From assembly GCA_002943765.1 (NCBI GenBank), contig PQWQ01000002.1, positions 4,898,001 through 4,962,000 of the forward strand: a DNA stretch of 64,000 bases, read 5' to 3'. Under the pieces are notes generated by a model. It saw only the letters and a list, made by a program, of their open reading frames with translations, made no database searches and was not told the DNA's origin. Position numbers and translations under genes: made by a program. Below, in pieces: positions 1 to 14,890 of the stretch (positions within the stretch are counted from its first letter, which is position 1; every line of letters begins with the position of its first letter). Source of the stretch: Psoroptes ovis (taxonomy: Eukaryota; Arthropoda; Arachnida; Sarcoptiformes; Psoroptidae).

Positions 1-1457
1 TAAATATTATTATTATTATTATTATTACAAAACGATAAAAGAATTCATTTCATCATAAATTCAATCTGAAATATTGATCTTGATTGGTGATGATAATAAT
101 GAAAATGGTGAAAGATCAAATCAATTGATCAACAATAGTGTAAACAATGAAAAATAAATATTCCAATTTCCAATTTGTTGGTCGAATGCAGCAAAAAAAA
201 TTTCTTGAATATTGTGAGAATGATGAAAAATTTATTCATCATTTTTATCATTTCGACAACATTGGAATTTTCATGCACAGCATGAAACAAAAAATAAAGA
301 AATAATAATAATCATAATAAAATTTCACTTGTTCACCAAGTGTAAACGGTACATTTGATTCTCAAAATATTTTGAAAAATAAGAAAATTACGAAATGTGA
401 AATGAAAAAAAAAAAAAAATAAAAAATAAAAATGTGAATTGACAGGTAAAAGAAATCAGTAAAATCAAAAGCAAAGAAAAAGACGAAAATATTTCACATG
501 TTAAAGTTCATTAAAAATCATTGAACTTTGTGAATTTTTGATATGAATGTTTTTATGTGGAAATGGTGAAATTATTGAGATTTCCATTCATATTCAATGA
601 TAATTAACACAAACTTTAATATCATAATCATTCAATTATCCGAATGCTTTTATTAAATGAAATAAATATAAAATAAAATAATCAAATGATGTTCGGGTAA
701 TAATGATAATGCAAGAATAAAGAAAAAAAAAGACATTACAAATCTCCAAACATCAACTAACTAGCATTGAATGATAAAAATTCAAATAAACATTAAAAAT
801 TGAAAATGAATAAATTTGATATGATCAACCATAATAATCGATGCTCAAGATATGCACAATAATATTATGCATATCCATAGCGAGAAATTTTCAATTTTTT
901 TAGCTCCTACTTGACAAAATATCATCTAATTGCAAATTGATTTTCAAAGACTGAAAAAATTAAATCAAATTATCTAAACAAATATGAGTTTTTCAAAAAA
1001 AAGAAGAAGAAGAAGAAGAATATTCAAATGATGATCACTTTATTTCATTTTTTCCATCTTACTTCCATTAATTACTTGTAATAGCGTGTGTGTACCTTTG
1101 ATACTACACTAATTTCCAATGAATTTGTTTTTGCACTTTTTTTTGAAACGATTGATAAATAAATAAATGGTAAATTCCAAGAAAATAAAAATTGAGCGGA
1201 AAAATAATAATGATATTTTCGATTTAAAAATTGAATAATTCTATTGAATTGAAGTCCTTTGCTGCTGCTGCTGCTGTTTTTGTTGTTGTTGTTGTAGTCA
1301 TTATTATTATCATTATCAATGATATGAAAAATGTGATTCAATTTTCAATAAAATAAATGTTTGATAATCAATCAAACATATTATGATGATGGTAATGATG
1401 ATGATGTTTAAATTGCCATTTAAATGTTTAATATTATTACGAAAAATTTATAATGTA

Positions 1458-1537
1458 TTGGGTTGTCCCATAAGTTCTTGCCAATTTTCCAATCATTTTC
1501 TACGATATAACCGGCAAAAACTTTGCGGACAACCTAA
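1458..1537 (+). mobile_element. mariner-like MITE, copy 1 (80 bp)
   Basis: Starts TTGGGTTGTCCCATAAG and ends GCGGACAACCTAA, near-perfect inverted repeats of about 25 bp around a loop reading CAATCATTTTCTACGATATA. TA is present on both sides (1456-1457, 1538-1539), the target duplication of Tc1/mariner elements. It has no coding capacity. The two arms differ: the left has CCCATAAG while the right, complemented, has CCGCAAAG. Confidence 0.75.
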
Positions 1538-3272
1538 TATAATATTTGTATTTTGAAAATTGTCGAAAGTAAAAAAAAAAAAATAAATAAATAATACTTG
1601 AATTCAATTTTTTTTTTTTTTTTTGAACAATTTTGTGTCGGTTAAATTTTTGATGTTTGAAAAACAACATATTTATTTTTGTTCAATTTGTTTGCTCAAA
1701 CGATGATGATGTTGATGATGATGATGATAATGATTTAACATTGAATTTTGATATCTTTTCATTTTTTCTTCTCTTCGATATATTCATATTTGTTAATGTT
1801 GATGTTGAACTTTAACTTTCCTTAAATGTGGAAAAAAAAGCACCATAAAGATGATAATCGATAATAGACAATGATTTTTCTTGTTGTTGTCGTCGTTGTT
1901 ATCTTTATTATTATCATCATCATCATCTTAATATTACTTGTGTATATTGAATAAACATTAAGATTTTAGATCTAAGAAATCAAGAAAAAAAACATTTACA
2001 ACAACCACAACATGAAATGACACATAGATCTTCTTCAGTTTCACCGAATCAAACACACAAACACACACACACACAAACACTTGATGCTCATATCAATTTT
2101 TCTTTTTTTTCAATTCGAAAGTGTTTTTTCTTTTCTTTCAAAAAACCGTTTGTTGATTTTTCTTAAAGGTTGTTTAATGTTTTAATATGTTTTAATACAT
2201 TTTTTTTTCTCTGGTTTCGGTCATATACTCTGTCGATAAATTTTTGAATTAATATCATCAAAAATTTGATGATAATAATACTAATAATAATAATGATAAT
2301 TTTGTATGTACATGTTTATTGAGAATAATAATAATAATTTATTTTGCTTTTGCTTCTGATAAGATTATTATTATTATTGTAGTAATTACTATTTATAATT
2401 GTTATCGTTTTTGTTTTCATTCATTGAATGTCCACAGATAATAATAATAATTATTATTATTATCATTATTGGTGGACCATATGGACATGTCTGTATGTGT
2501 GTATATGTGTTTGTTTATGTTTTTAATGTTTTTGTGATCATCATAAGTGTATAATGGTTAATGTATGCGTTTTTTTTTTCTTTTGCTCTACTCTAAATGC
2601 ATGTATATTTTGGTCATAATCTTTGAAATCTTTCGATTATTATTATTCATTTATTAGTGTGGTGAATAAATGAAAAAATGAAATGAAATGAAATGAAATA
2701 AATAAATATCATATTTGAAACGAAATGCATTTACTAAATGAAAAATGGTGTGTTTGCATACATTATTCCTATGTTTTTTTTTTTTTTTTTTTTTTTTTTG
2801 GGTTTTTGTTCACATTTATTCATTCATTTTACCATTGAAAAAGAAAAAAATTCATTTATCTACTCTGATTATTGCAAATATATTTATATGCATATTTCTT
2901 GTTTTTGGTTAATTATTATTATTATTATCATTATTATATGAATGTACTTTTGCTTATCATCAACATATACATTCGTTCATTCATTCATTCATATTATCAA
3001 AAGTGAAAAATGAAAACAAATGCACATTCCATGGTTAAAATGGAATTATTATTAGAATAATTATGTACCTTGAATCTACAATAACAGCAATAACAACAAC
3101 AACTGATCTGATGTTTGATCACATTTTACATTTAATTCTTTTTTCTTTTTTTATATTTCATTTCTCATTAATTTTCAACAACCACAAATGGAAATATTTT
3201 ATATTTCCATTTGATACAAATCATTTTTTACCTCTAAAACTGATAATGTTGTTGAAAACTGGTGAATATATA

Positions 3273-3296
3273 TGCTGCTGCTGCTGCTGCTGCTGC
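3273..3296. repeat. (TGC)8 microsatellite
   Basis: Eight TGC triplets in otherwise AT-rich DNA. Not in a credible coding frame. Confidence 0.9.
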
Positions 3297-6200
3297 CTGC
3301 ACTTCAATATTCAATTGCACCAGGTACAATATTCATATTTATTTCAACGGTTTTGATCGCCGATATATGTTCATGTTGTTCATGGCAGCCATAAACTATC
3401 TACGAGATAAGAGATGAATGGTGTTTTATATTTGATAAAAGAAGAAAAAACGAAATTTCAAAATTCCTAATGAAATTAATGGCATTTTTTTCTTCTTTTA
3501 CTTTTCGTTGATGGAAATTTCGAAACAAAACGAATGAAAAAATGCAAAGTGAAATTTTCAGCAAAAAATCAATTTGCCAAAAATAAGAAATCATAAAAGA
3601 AATAGTGACAAAATAGCCATTTGACAATATCATAATTGACAATTATTGACGCCTGCGGTGGACATTGTACATTTCATTTTCATTTTTTCATTGTTATTCA
3701 GGAGAAAATTGTTTAGAATTTTTTTTTTTTCGTTTATTCGGCTACTGTTCGGCTTGTATTTTTTTTTCTATTCAATTTGCAATTTTTCGATTGAATTTTC
3801 GATTCAAAATGAACAACAAATTTGGAACACCTGATATTTTTATTTTCCAATCACTTAATTTCTATTGATTTCAGCACTTTTTTTCAGATCAAATTTCTTT
3901 CCTTTATTTTGTGTGACTTATAAAATCATCAAACATTTACGCATATGTATTCTTTAGATTATTTTTTGATCGAAAGAATTTCGATTTCAAATTTGCATTG
4001 TATTTACACAGATACTTCTGTTGAGAAAGTTTGTTTGAATGAAAATTAAACCAAAATAGTCAGAAAACACAACACTAGAAACGAATGAATAAATAAATAA
4101 ATATATTTGAAATTGAAATTAAAAATCAAAGATCAAAATCATTATCAGAATTTTGCCCATTTTTATAAATAGCGAATAGAATGAATGGCAATCAATTTTT
4201 GATTGAAAAAAATAAAAAATAAAGCACAAATGTACAAACAAAAGTCCTTTTTCAAGCTATATATGTTTGTACAAATACAAATATCAAATATATGAAAATG
4301 AAAAAAAGACCAAAATTAAATAAAATACAAAACGAAACGAAATAAAAATCAAATGTTTGAACAATTTTTATTTTTGGACCTTTCAAATTCACTGTAAATA
4401 TATCCTTATATCTTTAGTAGACACTTTAGACAAATAAAAACATATCAACACAAATCAAGAATTGAAAAATCAAACATTTTCAAACACATTTATATTTATA
4501 TGTGCGTCTGTGTGTTTGATTTCAACCTGATTGTTGTTGTTGTTGTTGTATGCTGCTTAAGATGATGGATAAACATCGAAACATATGATGATGATGATGA
4601 TGATATGAATCTTATAACAATCAATCTTTTAAACATTTATTTATTTATGTTGAGTGAAAAAAACTAATGGGAAAAAAGTTGAATGGGAGCTCAAAGTTCA
4701 ATTTTACATTTCATTTTATTTCTTACTGTTTTTCTGTTGAAGAAAATTTGAAATATTGGTCATATGAAACTTTCAATCTTTTACGCAAATAACAATATTT
4801 CAAAATGCATGTATGAAATGAAATGAAAACCTCCAGATTTGTATCGTACTTGTATGCCTTTTGCAACCTGTCCATATAACGATTGTTTTTTTGAATTGAA
4901 AATTTCCAAATCAAATTTTGGATTAATTCAAATCGTTTTCTTTATTTGAATATCCCGGATATACATCGCTTACTTGTATATATTGTCATTCATTGATTAA
5001 TTAATAATACAAATCAAATTTAATCATGTTTGAATTTGATACAAATCAATCGAATGTCTTGTTATTTAATCATTATTCACTTTTCAATACACTAAAAATT
5101 GACAAGATGTTGTTACCTTGAGCAATTCAAAGGTGACTAGAAGAAAAAAAAACGATTATCAAAATTCAAATATATTAGCACTTTTATGTCTGAATAATGA
5201 AAGATGATAATTTCATGTTTGTTTTAGCTGAAAAAAATTATGATTTACACAATTTCCATTTCCATCAATTGATTTGAATCGAAACCGATTTTCCTTTTGT
5301 CCGATTAAAAACGAAGCGAAAATGAATCTGTTTTTTCCCCTTTTTTTCCCTAAATTTATGTTCGGGTAAAAAATAAATTAAAAATTAATTAATGATTCTC
5401 ATCCATTTGATTTATAATCTGATTTTTTCGATTGGTTTTTTAATACTTTATTTTTTTATTATTTCTTTCAAATTAAAATCCTCAAAGATCTCGAATTTTG
5501 AAGAAAATTAATTTTTTTCATCTTCTTCTTCTTCTTCATTTTTCAAACATCAAAATGAAATGAAAAAAATTTAAATCTTGAAATTATCAAAGATTATCAT
5601 TTTTTGTTGTTGTTGTTGTTTTTGTAAAACAACTTCACTTCAAAAAAGTTAATAACATATTAATATATTTGAAATGTTTGAATCTTTGAATCTTTAAATT
5701 TTTATTTCATTTATTTTTTTTATATTTTCTGTTCTTGTGTTGTGTATATGCAATCCGAAAACAACTGTATTCATTGATTGAAAAAGAAGAAAAATTATTT
5801 AATAAATTTCGATAATCATCGACTGTTGTTTGTTGTTGTTGTTGTTGTCGTAGATAATGATACACACACGAATGAAATTCAATAAATATTTTATTTTATT
5901 TCATTTTTTTCAATATCCAGTGGCTTTAACTTTATTTATTTATTTATTTATCTATTATCGGTGATCATTTAGTCGATAATCATTAATTGAAATATTTTAC
6001 GAAATTTGAAATTTTTAGTTTCAATTAGTGTTGTCTGAAGCCAAAAAAAACAATTATCACAAATGAAGGCAAATAATACAAAGTAATACCGAAAATTTCT
6101 AAAATTCCAATCAATTTAACTCAATTTTCGATTTTGAAAAATATGGTCGAAAAACACGGTGTTGTTGCTTCATGTTTTCTGCTTTTCTCTAGCCTGAAGT

Positions 6201-9200
6201 TTAGTTTGTCTTCAACGAATTTCATTGTTGTTGTTGCTTTGATTCATAATTGAAATCTTTTTTCTTTTTGTATGCCAAATCAGCAAAGGTGTTAATTCAT
6301 TCAATCATCCATTCATTCATTCCATTCCATTATTGGAGCGTATTTTTCTATTTAAAAAAATTTGAATAATTCAATGTGTGTGTGTAATGTGCGCAGCTGT
6401 GTTTGTATATGTACTGTTATTATTATCCACCGATGAATTTCTAATTCCATTTTTCTCACATTGAAAATTTATTCAAATATAAATAATAGAAATACAATGA
6501 TGAAATATCAATGAAAAAAAAATGGGAAAAATTTGCATTCGGCAAATATGTTGTTTTCAATGTCTATGTATTTTGCTGGAAAATTGACCAATTATTTTCC
6601 ATTTCTTTTCATACTCTTTTGTTCAATTTCACACATTGAATTCCTGCTCAACTAAATAATATAATTTGCTAAATGGTTTTAATTGTTCAATTCAAATTCA
6701 ATTTTTGTGCTTTGTTTGACATTCCAAACAGAAAGAAAACAGAAATCGGTGACCATTTCCTTTCATCAATTTCATTTTGGTACAAATTTTTCGCTTTTGT
6801 TCATTCTTTTCGGCGATAAATACTAAATACAAATAGAAATTAATCATTTGAAATTGATCTTTGACAAACAATAACCATAAATAAATGAATTGTGAGATAT
6901 ACATTCTCCTATATGCTTTGACAATTTTCAACCTCATTGATTTTCGATCAATGATTTTTCTAAGATACAACATACAACATGTTTATAATATATAATTTGA
7001 AATAGAAAATTTGTAAATTAACAAATTGTCGCTTATCGATACTGAATTTGAATATCACCTTTAATAGAAATGAGAAATGAACCAAATTATATTTTGGCTC
7101 AATATCGAAAGCCATTGAAAACGTAAATCTTTTTTTTTCTGTTATTCGTTTATTCATTTTTTTTGTATGCAATAAACACGAAGGTGCATCACACATACAA
7201 AAATAAAATTTCATAATAACTAACACTCACACCACAAATATTATCATTATTACTTGTAATATTGTTGTTGAAAAATATAAAATTAGCCAAAGATTTATTT
7301 ATCAATAATAAAAATGATTGTAAAAAACGAGAGAGAGAGAGATAGACGAATAAAAAATGAATGTATTTTTCATATATGTATGTGTATTGATGAAAATATT
7401 GAATAAAATAAAATAAAATATCATCCATATTATCATTTAATAATAAAGCAATAATAATCATAATATTTTTTCAATCCATTTCATTTGAGGTTCATTTTTT
7501 CTTGTATTTTGTGGTTTTTTTTTGTATGATGAATATTTTCCATACACGCACACACACACATCCACATTTGACAATTTATGAGCATATTTTTCTTCGAAAA
7601 AAGACTAAAAGTAAAAAAATTATGTCATTGCGTGTGTAAATGTCTTTGTAAAATATGTTTTTAATAAATGTTTCAAAAAATACATATATTTTTTGAAAAA
7701 AAATACAAGGATAAATATGATGTTGATGATGATGAAGTACGACCAAAACGATTCTTACTGGTCAACAAATTTTCTGTTTCCATCTTACCACAATAAAATA
7801 AATGTTGCGACAAATTTTTGTATTGTATCTTTTGAATCGAATGAAGAATGATAGAAACAAGAAATGCCCAAAACAAATAAAACAAATTATCTTTTTTTTT
7901 GTTGATGTACAACGATTCTAGCAAGCAATAAACGCACACACACAATAATTGTCCATTTTAAAATTTTCTAAAATTTACTAAAAATAGATTCTCTCCATTG
8001 CTTTTGTGTTTCATTTACATCATTTTTCACCGAAATTTGCCATAAAGTTTTGTAGTAACTTGTAGTTTTCCATATCCATCCATTTATTATCATCTCATAT
8101 GGTCGGTAAGCCATTTCCATTCAGCAACGATGTAATAAATACATAATCTTTTTTTTGAATTAATTTGTTGTAGATTTTTAAAAATTTATTTGATTTATAT
8201 TTTCTCTCGAAAAAAAATCAGTCTATTTTGTTTCATAGGAAAACCAAATGTGCAAGTTTCATTTTAAGAAAAAAAGCAAAAATTCCATTTTCAAATTACA
8301 AATGATAAGTGTCATCATCATATTTTATCACCATTGATGATCATGACTATATGATGATGATGATCATGATGATGATGTTTCTTAATGAAACTGTAATTAA
8401 TTTTTTCATTTTTTTTTCATAGCCCCCTTTCAAATACTTTGGAATAATAAATTAGTTTTTACTTGTATGAATGAAACATGAATGCATAAATGTACAAATT
8501 TTCAAGAGTAAAAATGAAAAAATATTAAGAAGTAATATGATTCCTACGGATTTTAGATGTGTTCTTAGCTATATGAATGTTTGAATTTTTTTCTTCTTTC
8601 TTTCTTCATCATATTTAAAGAATCATAATTTTATCATCATCATCATCATCGTCACCATCATATAATGTGTTCAAGATGTTTGCCATTCATCAGTTATGCA
8701 TCACTTTTTTATTTTGCAGATATGTTTCCTTTTGTTGTTGCTGCTTTTGTTCACAATATATGATTGTATGGTGAATTTAATTCAAAGTGATGCACATTTT
8801 TTTTGAAATTTTCGCCTTGTAATTTGATACAAATGAATAGCATTAAAGTATGAGATGAATGAAAGAAAAAAAATTCAATTAATGCACCATTCACAAAGAT
8901 TAAAAATTGAAAAACAAAACTATCCAGCAAAAAAAAAATTATTCATCTCTGGTTTTAGGCATAAACCATTTACACACACAAACACACACAGATATTTATA
9001 TTTATAAATAAAATGTAGATAAAAGTATTATTATTATTATGATTATTATTATTTTTAACACATTCAAACTTTTACAGAAAAGCACTTAGCAAGAAAAAAA
9101 GCATTTTTTTCTGCTATAAATATGGCCATAAATAACTGATATACATATGCACTACAACAATTGAAAAAAAGTGAATAAAAGAGTTAAATTTAGACTAATT

Positions 9201-9408
9201 TACAGAATGAAATATGAAACAATTATCTTTTGTGTGTGAATGAATTTTTATTAGAACAAATTTTTGTATAAATTAGTTCAATTTTCAATTTTTTTTTTGT
9301 TTCTCTGGTATATTATAATTACATAATGTTTTTTGCTTTTCTATTATCATTGAAATTTAAAGAAATATATCCAAGCTTTAATTCTCAATTGAATTAACGT
9401 TTGAATTA

Positions 9409-9489
9409 TTAGGTTGTCCCATAAGTTCTTGCTGTTTTTTAAATTTTTTGTTATTCAAAAAAACGACAAGAACTTATGGGACAACCTAA
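9409..9489. mobile_element. mariner-like MITE, copy 2 (81 bp)
   Basis: Perfect terminal inverted repeats: TTAGGTTGTCCCATAAGTTC at the left is the exact complement of the right end, with TA on both sides (9407-9408, 9490-9491). The loop (A/T-rich, TTTTTTAAATTTTTTG) differs from the other four copies. This is the best-matched hairpin of the set and so perhaps the youngest. Confidence 0.8.
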
Positions 9490-10216
9490 TATTTTTTTCG
9501 AAAGATATTTTCTTTTATTCAATTTTCAAGTAAAAAATAAAAAAATACAGTTATCTGCATATCCGTGGCTAATGATGATAATTATAATGATTTGTGCATT
9601 TTCAAATACGATGATTCCTGTCTGAACATTTGTATTTTTCATTTTTGTTTTCAATACTTGAATTGAAAAATATTAAAATTATTATTATTATAATCAGATA
9701 ATAGTCATTATTATTTTGGAAAAGCTTCAATACCATAGCATTTAGTCAAGGTCTATTTATCATTTTGATTTGACCATCGTCAATGGTCATTGTGAATATT
9801 CGTTTAGTAAAAAATGTATTCTACATATTTTTTATATTTCTCATATGTGGACTAATGTTGTTGTTGCTGTTGTTTCCTACTGATTTTATTTTATATTCCA
9901 AATTTTTTTTTTCATTTACATCCACTAATTGGCATTTTTAACATGACATTTTTTTTCTTCGTTTCCTTACATACGACAATAATGATAATAACAAAGTAAA
10001 AAATTTGTTGTGATTTATGTGTTCGTCTCGTTTCATTTCATTTGTCTGTGCGTATTCATTTTCGCATTTTCAATCAATTATTTTCTTTTTTCTTTTATAA
10101 ATTTGACCTGATCTAACAATGGCTCGAAAAAAGCATTGAATCACAAGTAAAAAAAATCATCGACTGATCCATTTTTTGTTCTTGTTGATGATGATAAATG
10201 AATAAGTCTAGAGTTA

Positions 10217-10306
10217 ATCATTGAATTTTGAATCGCAAAAATCATTGAATTTTGAATCCGAAAATCATTGAATTTTGAATCCGAAAATCATTGAATTTTC
10301 AAATCG
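10217..10306. repeat. 23-bp tandem repeat, about 4 copies
   Basis: Units beginning ATCATTGAATTTTGAATCCG start at 10217, 10241, 10264 and 10287. Copies 2 and 3 are identical. Copies 1 and 4 have small changes. It lies in non-coding DNA. Confidence 0.85.
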
Positions 10307-13117
10307 TAATATTTTTTTCTCTCGATTCTATACGTAATGAAAATCACATACGAAATGACTGTGAAAATGTAAAATACAAATGCATCTGTTGTCAATTGTA
10401 TTTCATGCATTGAACAACTATGATCATGATTCGCTATTTGTGTGTGTTCATTATAATATGTTGCAAATATAACAAAACAAAACAAAATTGAAAATTGACG
10501 AAAAAAAAAATAAAATAAAATTAATATTCTTCAATTTGAAATAATCGCAATTGTTTTATTGTTTTTAATAATGAAAATGGTGAAAATATTGAGTGTGTGT
10601 TTGTGCATTTGTGTGTGTGTGTGTGTGTATGCGAATGTGTGTTGAAATTAATATCCAAAAAGCCTTACGCCAACACACACAGAGGCACACAATCTAACAT
10701 TCAATGATAATAACCCAAGAAATCTTGAAGGAAAAAAAATTCAACTCATTTTCACCAGTTTCGCTCCATATATATACACAAACGCACTCATTATAATAAA
10801 ACTAATAACAATAATAATCAAAATGTGAAAATAGTAATAATGAACCAAACAGCTAATATTAGGATAATATAATATATTTTAGAATATCCAAAATTGAAAA
10901 GAAAAAACATTTGACAATAAATGTGTTATAATTTGTTTCTTTGTCATTGTTCATTGTTGTTGTTCATTGTCGACGACTAAATTAAAGAATTCTTTCAGAA
11001 TTTTCATTTTCATTTCGTTTCATTTTTTCTTGCTGTTGTTGTTTCGATCATGAAATAATAAAATGTAGCCAATTTGTCAGCTTAATTTTTTTTTGTTCCT
11101 CTGTGTCTTTGTGTGTAGAATACAGAATAATATTTGATTATTTTGTTGCTTTTTGTTTCAAATCGTTTACGAATTTATTTCATTATTATTACGAAAAAGG
11201 AAAATATTTACCGAAAATTGCAATAGATTTCATTTTCTTATTGCAGCAGTGTGGTCATTACTCTTGCATTATTTTTCAATATTTTTTTCCAGTTTTCATT
11301 TCGCTGCTCATTGTTTTGTCCGACTATTTGATTTTATTTCATTTTAATTTAGTGGATAAATAGCGGGCCAAAATACTTGGTACAAATTTTGTTCCTTTGA
11401 AGAAAATATTAGGAAAAAAACAATGAGGTTTATCATATATTATATCGTTAATTTTCCAAAATGCACAGAAAAAACAACCAACCAAAAAAACTGTTTGAAA
11501 TGGCAGATGTCAACTGAAATCATTTGTATTATTTTTTCAATGCCATTTTTCTGCACTCATATAAATTTCATTTTTTGACTGGTAATCTCTGGCAAGCTCA
11601 ACTTGACCAATTCCAAAGTTTTGTTTCTTTCGTTGGCTTCAGTGGGGAAAGAAAAATTTCCTGAAAAATCTCCACAGATTTCATCTCATCATTTTCAGTG
11701 ATTTCAAATTTTATTCTCATATCACGCAACATTTGAGAATTGATTGTTTGAAAATTTGAACTGGAAAGAAATTGAACTTTGTACCATTATTATTAATACG
11801 AATAATGTCATTGTTGATGATGTTATTTATTGTTTCTTTCTTTGATCTTTGATTTTATTGATCACTGTGAACGATCGGAATCGTTGAAAAAAAAATAGAC
11901 TGAAATCCACTGATTTTTCGCCAATGTCGTTGATAATTTCATTTTTTTTGTATCGAAAGATCAAAAACAATTCGAGAATAGCAAAGAATATTAATGTTTA
12001 AAGAAATGAATGAATGAAAGAACGAAAGAAAAAACAAAAGAAAACATCATCATCATCATCATAATCATCGATGTTCGTTTCCATATTTGAAATCTTAATC
12101 ATCATTAAAATTCTTTGATTATCCATCCATTTATATGATGATGATGATGATGATTAATGATTGATTTAATAAGTTTAGAATGTTTGTTTTTTGCTTTTTT
12201 GTTCATTTGTTTTCTCGTTAGTGTATTATGATAATGATGATTCGATTGATGATGTTGATGATGGTCAACGACCATTGCTTTTCTATTTCTCATTTATTGC
12301 ATATAATTGCGTGCATCATGTTTTTTTTTGTATTCATATTTGATTAAAAAATTCAATGTTTGTTTGTTTTTTAAATGTACATTCATTGTACAAAACTGTG
12401 TGTGTGTACAGGATTCATTTCATTCATTTTGTTTGATTTTGATGATCTTTTTCCCCATTATTTTAGCTTGTTATTAATTTAATTTTCAATCCAAATATTT
12501 ACGAACGAAAAATAGTTAATTTATTGCATATTTTGATTTGATTTAATCAAATAATAATAATAATTCAATAATGTAAACAGAGAAATGAGCAAAACAAAAA
12601 AAACTTGTTTAATTACTCGATTATCATTAAGCAAAATGAAAAATAAAAATGAAGGAATTCGAATTCATTTATCGCTCATATTTGTTTAACGAGAATTTTT
12701 TGATTGAATTTTTATTCAATCAAACTCATTATATAACAATTTACAATATTAAACCATTTATAATATTGAAAAAAGCAAAAACATTTCAACAGCTTTTATT
12801 ATTATCAATTATTTTAGATCATCTTCTTCATCATCATCATCATTTACTTGAATATTTATAATTGTGTGTGTGTATGTGTGTTTATGTTTATAAAACATAC
12901 ATTAGAATAATTTCAAAATATGTTTATGTCTAAAAGTTTTCATCATATTTTGCTTTTCTTTTTGGATTTATTTCACGTTTTTCTTCTTTTTTTTCCTAAT
13001 ATTTCTCGTAACATCAATTCTACATTTATCCATCCATTCAAATGGCTTTAGGCACTGTAAATTTATATCGATTTATTTCTCATATTTATGAATATATGTG
13101 CTTGTAATCAAAGATCT

Positions 13118-13152
<35 letters not shown>
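13118..13152. repeat. (ATG)n microsatellite
   Basis: About 11-12 uninterrupted ATG triplets. This run creates the poly-Met open frame that overlaps it. Confidence 0.9.
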
Positions 13153-13892
13153 CATTCTTCTTGTCATCGATTGTTGTTGTGTTGATGATGCTGTGTCATT
13201 ATATGTGTTTCGCATCGATTTCTTCACTGTTTCGATTCACCTACCCCCCTTACTATTGATTCCATCTTTGTTATCTGGCCATATCATGTATAAATGCAAA
13301 AAAAAAGAAAAACGAAAAAATTCACCTTCTATTCAATTCGTACAAAAACGAATTTACCGAAAAATCTTTATCTTTATCTCAATGTTTTTTCTACACTTTT
13401 ATTCCATTGATAATGTTGATGATGATGATCATCATCATTATCATTATCATTATTTTCAAAAAAAAAAAAAAACAAGAAATAAAAGATTGTTATTCAATCA
13501 TTTTTATACACACATAAATTTTCATCAAAATACTTGATCATCAAATGATCGATGTTGTTGTTGTTGATGATGTTGATGGTGTTGCTGTGTTTTGACTATG
13601 TTTTTTTCTCCTCGTTGATAATAACGATGATGACGAGAAACCTGAACTCAATCAACAACCTATCACAAAGCCTATTAGAATGGATTCTAACTGATGAATG
13701 AATGAATGAATAAATGAATGATTGGTTTATTTTGATTTTGATTATTATTATTATTATTATTATAATGATTATTTGGTGAGAAACCCAAATAAAAAATAAA
13801 AATAAATAAAGAATAAATGATTGAAATTAGGCAATTCAAAGATGAAAAGAAGAAAAAAAATGCAAAAACCAGTTGTATATGTGCACTTTGAA

Positions 13893-13922
13893 TCCTATCC
13901 TATCCTATCCTATCTCTCTCTC
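13893..13922. repeat. (CCTAT)n pentanucleotide followed by (CT)n
   Basis: Four CCTAT-type units pass directly into a short CT run. Confidence 0.85.
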
Positions 13923-14833
13923 TTCTCACAAACTTGTGTATAATTCTTCTAATTTTCAATTCATTTTTTTCCGTATTTGAAAGCAAAAATAATAATAATG
14001 ATAATGATAATCGATAACCTTAACTATTTGAATTTGAAAAATAAAAAAAAATATCATCAAATCATCAAAAGAATCGTTGATTACTTATTTATCCTCCAAA
14101 CAAAAAATTGACGTTTGATTCGGCTTTAAAATAGTCGAAAAAATATAAAAAATAAAAATCACATATAACTAACTGATTATCATTAAGGAATTGAAAAGAA
14201 AAACTATCTGATCAAGATTAGTTTCATTATTATCATCATCATTACTGGCTATTGTAATTGTTGTTGTCATTATTATTATTATTATTATTATTATCGAATC
14301 ACTATTTCGATTTCACTATTTTGTTTGTTTAGCCAAAAAAAGTATGCCTAAAAATAACCATTTTTTGACCAGCTAACAACAACAACGACAACAATATGAT
14401 GATTACACAATAATAACAACAATAAAGATGTCATTATATAATTTTAAGTCTATTATATTTCATTAAATTTTATAATTTTAAAATTTCATCCAAATCGAAT
14501 GGAATGACTCGATGAATGAATGAGCGAACAATGAATGAATGAATGAATGGATTGTTTGATTTAAAGAAAAAATTTTCTATTATTATTTCCATTTAACATC
14601 ATTAAATGTTGATTTGTATTTTTTTCTGTTTAGGATGTTGACTTTGAACTTTAAAAGTCTCTTACAACCAACTACCACCTCACCATTACTAGTCTCAAAT
14701 AGATAAAATCATTAAAAGTCTAATTCTCTTTTCCTTTTAGAATTGAAAAAAATTTTTCTTTGAAAAATTATTGTCATCAAAATTTGTTCCAATGATCATG
14801 GTTTCTTCTCTTTGTTGAAACCTCTATTTGTTC

Positions 14834-14890
14834 ATTATTATTATTATTATTATTGAATTGAATTTCAAATAATAATAATAATAATAATAT
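14834..14890. repeat. facing (ATT)n and (AAT)n palindrome
   Basis: A run of ATT triplets, a short spacer (GAATTGAATTTC) and a run of AAT triplets can pair as a long hairpin. Confidence 0.7.

Larger units (their letters stand above)
1..9408. other. non-coding AT-rich DNA upstream of Eph, part 1
   Basis: No gene can be supported. The open frames here are short, hydrophobic or repeat-coded. It holds one MITE (1458-1537), (GCT)n/(GTT)n at 1261-1296, T26 at 2774-2799, (TGC)8 at 3273-3296, many short ATT and CAT/ATG tracts, and a facing ATAAT/ATTAT palindrome near 2440-2470. Confidence 0.6.

Noticed and set aside
12105..12293. Minus-strand frame with His-rich runs
   Set aside because: The His runs are translations of ATG/CAT microsatellites.
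13088..13537. 149-codon open frame starting near the (ATG)n run
   Set aside because: It is opened by a poly-Met microsatellite and ends in Asp/His repeats from GAT/CAT triplets. There is no domain-like sequence.
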